In this document: positions 6,647-6,795 of the stretch, in pieces
How positions within the stretch are numbered: the first letter of the stretch is position 1
Layout: each line of letters starts with the position of its first letter
Assembly (NCBI GenBank): GCA_003695505.1
Contig: RFIY01000234.1
Coordinates: forward strand, 1 to 6,795
Length of the DNA: 6,795 nucleotides
Direction of reading: 5' to 3'
Source: Candidatus Dadabacteria bacterium
Lineage (GTDB): Bacteria; J088
The notes under the pieces: generated by a model
Database searches by the model: none
Told to the model about the DNA's origin: nothing
The model's input: the letters and a program-made list of their open reading frames with translations, nothing else
Program-made: the position numbers and the translations under genes

Positions 6647-6793
6647 TCAGAAGACGGTCTCACCGGTGCGGCGGCGTTTGGCCTTGCGAAGCAGGACGCG
6701 CAGCTCTTCTGGCCCGCGGGCATCGAGCCAGCCACGCTCGATCTGGTTGTCCTGAAAGATCTGGGCGATGGCCGACAGGGCTTTCAGATGAAG
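6647..6793 (-). CDS. C-terminal fragment, possibly a PTS EIIA (PtsN-like) domain
   Basis: Partial gene entering from the right edge: 48 codons, ending in TGA at 6649-6647. The fragment LHLKALSAIAQIF followed by DARGPEELRVLL aligns without gaps, from memory, to the last helices of E. coli PtsN (LHTLSLVAKRLAD and later SDEELYQII), with about a third of positions identical. PtsN is the nitrogen-PTS EIIA protein, a phosphoryl-acceptor regulator. The fragment then ends in a basic tail (RKAKRRRTGETVF) not seen in E. coli PtsN. The phosphorylated histidine lies outside the window. The reading frame is supported by the hydrolase starting one base after its stop, as in a coupled operon. The family assignment is tentative, because short helical ends can match by chance. 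Confidence 0.5.
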   Translation of the reverse strand, partial: LHLKALSAIAQIFQDNQIERGWLDARGPEELRVLLRKAKRRRTGETVF

Positions 6794-6795
6794 GC

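Noticed and set aside
6646-6735. N-terminal extension of the hydrolase from the minus-strand ATG at 6735
   Set aside because: The 30 added residues overlap the end of the upstream reading frame and precede the natural hydrolase start MRRHLIDHAGLRLNV. They look neither like a signal peptide nor like a domain.

Overview
The window is a high-GC, densely packed piece of bacterial chromosome. A heterotetrameric glycyl-tRNA synthetase (separate alpha and beta genes), a secreted protein with a typical signal peptide and a possible PtsN-like fragment suggest a Gram-negative bacterium, probably a proteobacterium. The exact lineage cannot be fixed from this sequence. I see no insertion sequence, CRISPR array, tRNA/rRNA gene or phage gene.

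Plus strand, 1-5271: the window opens in the last 53 codons of a phosphoglucomutase/phosphomannomutase-type enzyme. After a 22-nt gap come glyQ and glyS (glycyl-tRNA synthetase alpha and beta), a gamma-class carbonic anhydrase-like protein, a HemG-like flavodoxin-domain protein and a saccharopine dehydrogenase-like NAD(P)-binding protein. Every junction from glyQ to the last gene is a 4-nt stop/start overlap (ATGA, ATGA, ATGA, GTGA). These five genes are therefore almost certainly one transcript with coupled translation, and the mutase is probably on it too.

Minus strand, 6793-5144: a second tight cluster is read towards the first. It holds the last 48 codons of a possible PTS EIIA (PtsN-like) protein, then a SERHL-like alpha/beta-hydrolase starting one base after that stop. 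A small unrecognised secreted protein follows, whose start lies inside the hydrolase's last codons. Its stop lies 128 nt inside the 3' end of the plus-strand dehydrogenase gene, so the two operons converge with overlapping coding ends and no visible terminator between them.

Functionally the window joins protein synthesis (GlyRS) with accessory metabolic enzymes whose substrates cannot be read from sequence. The points most worth a second look are the unbroken chain of overlaps, the convergent overlap, the changes at usually conserved positions in the GlyS HD-like region and C-terminus, and the unrecognised secreted protein. I found no convincing evidence of a wholly new multi-gene system.
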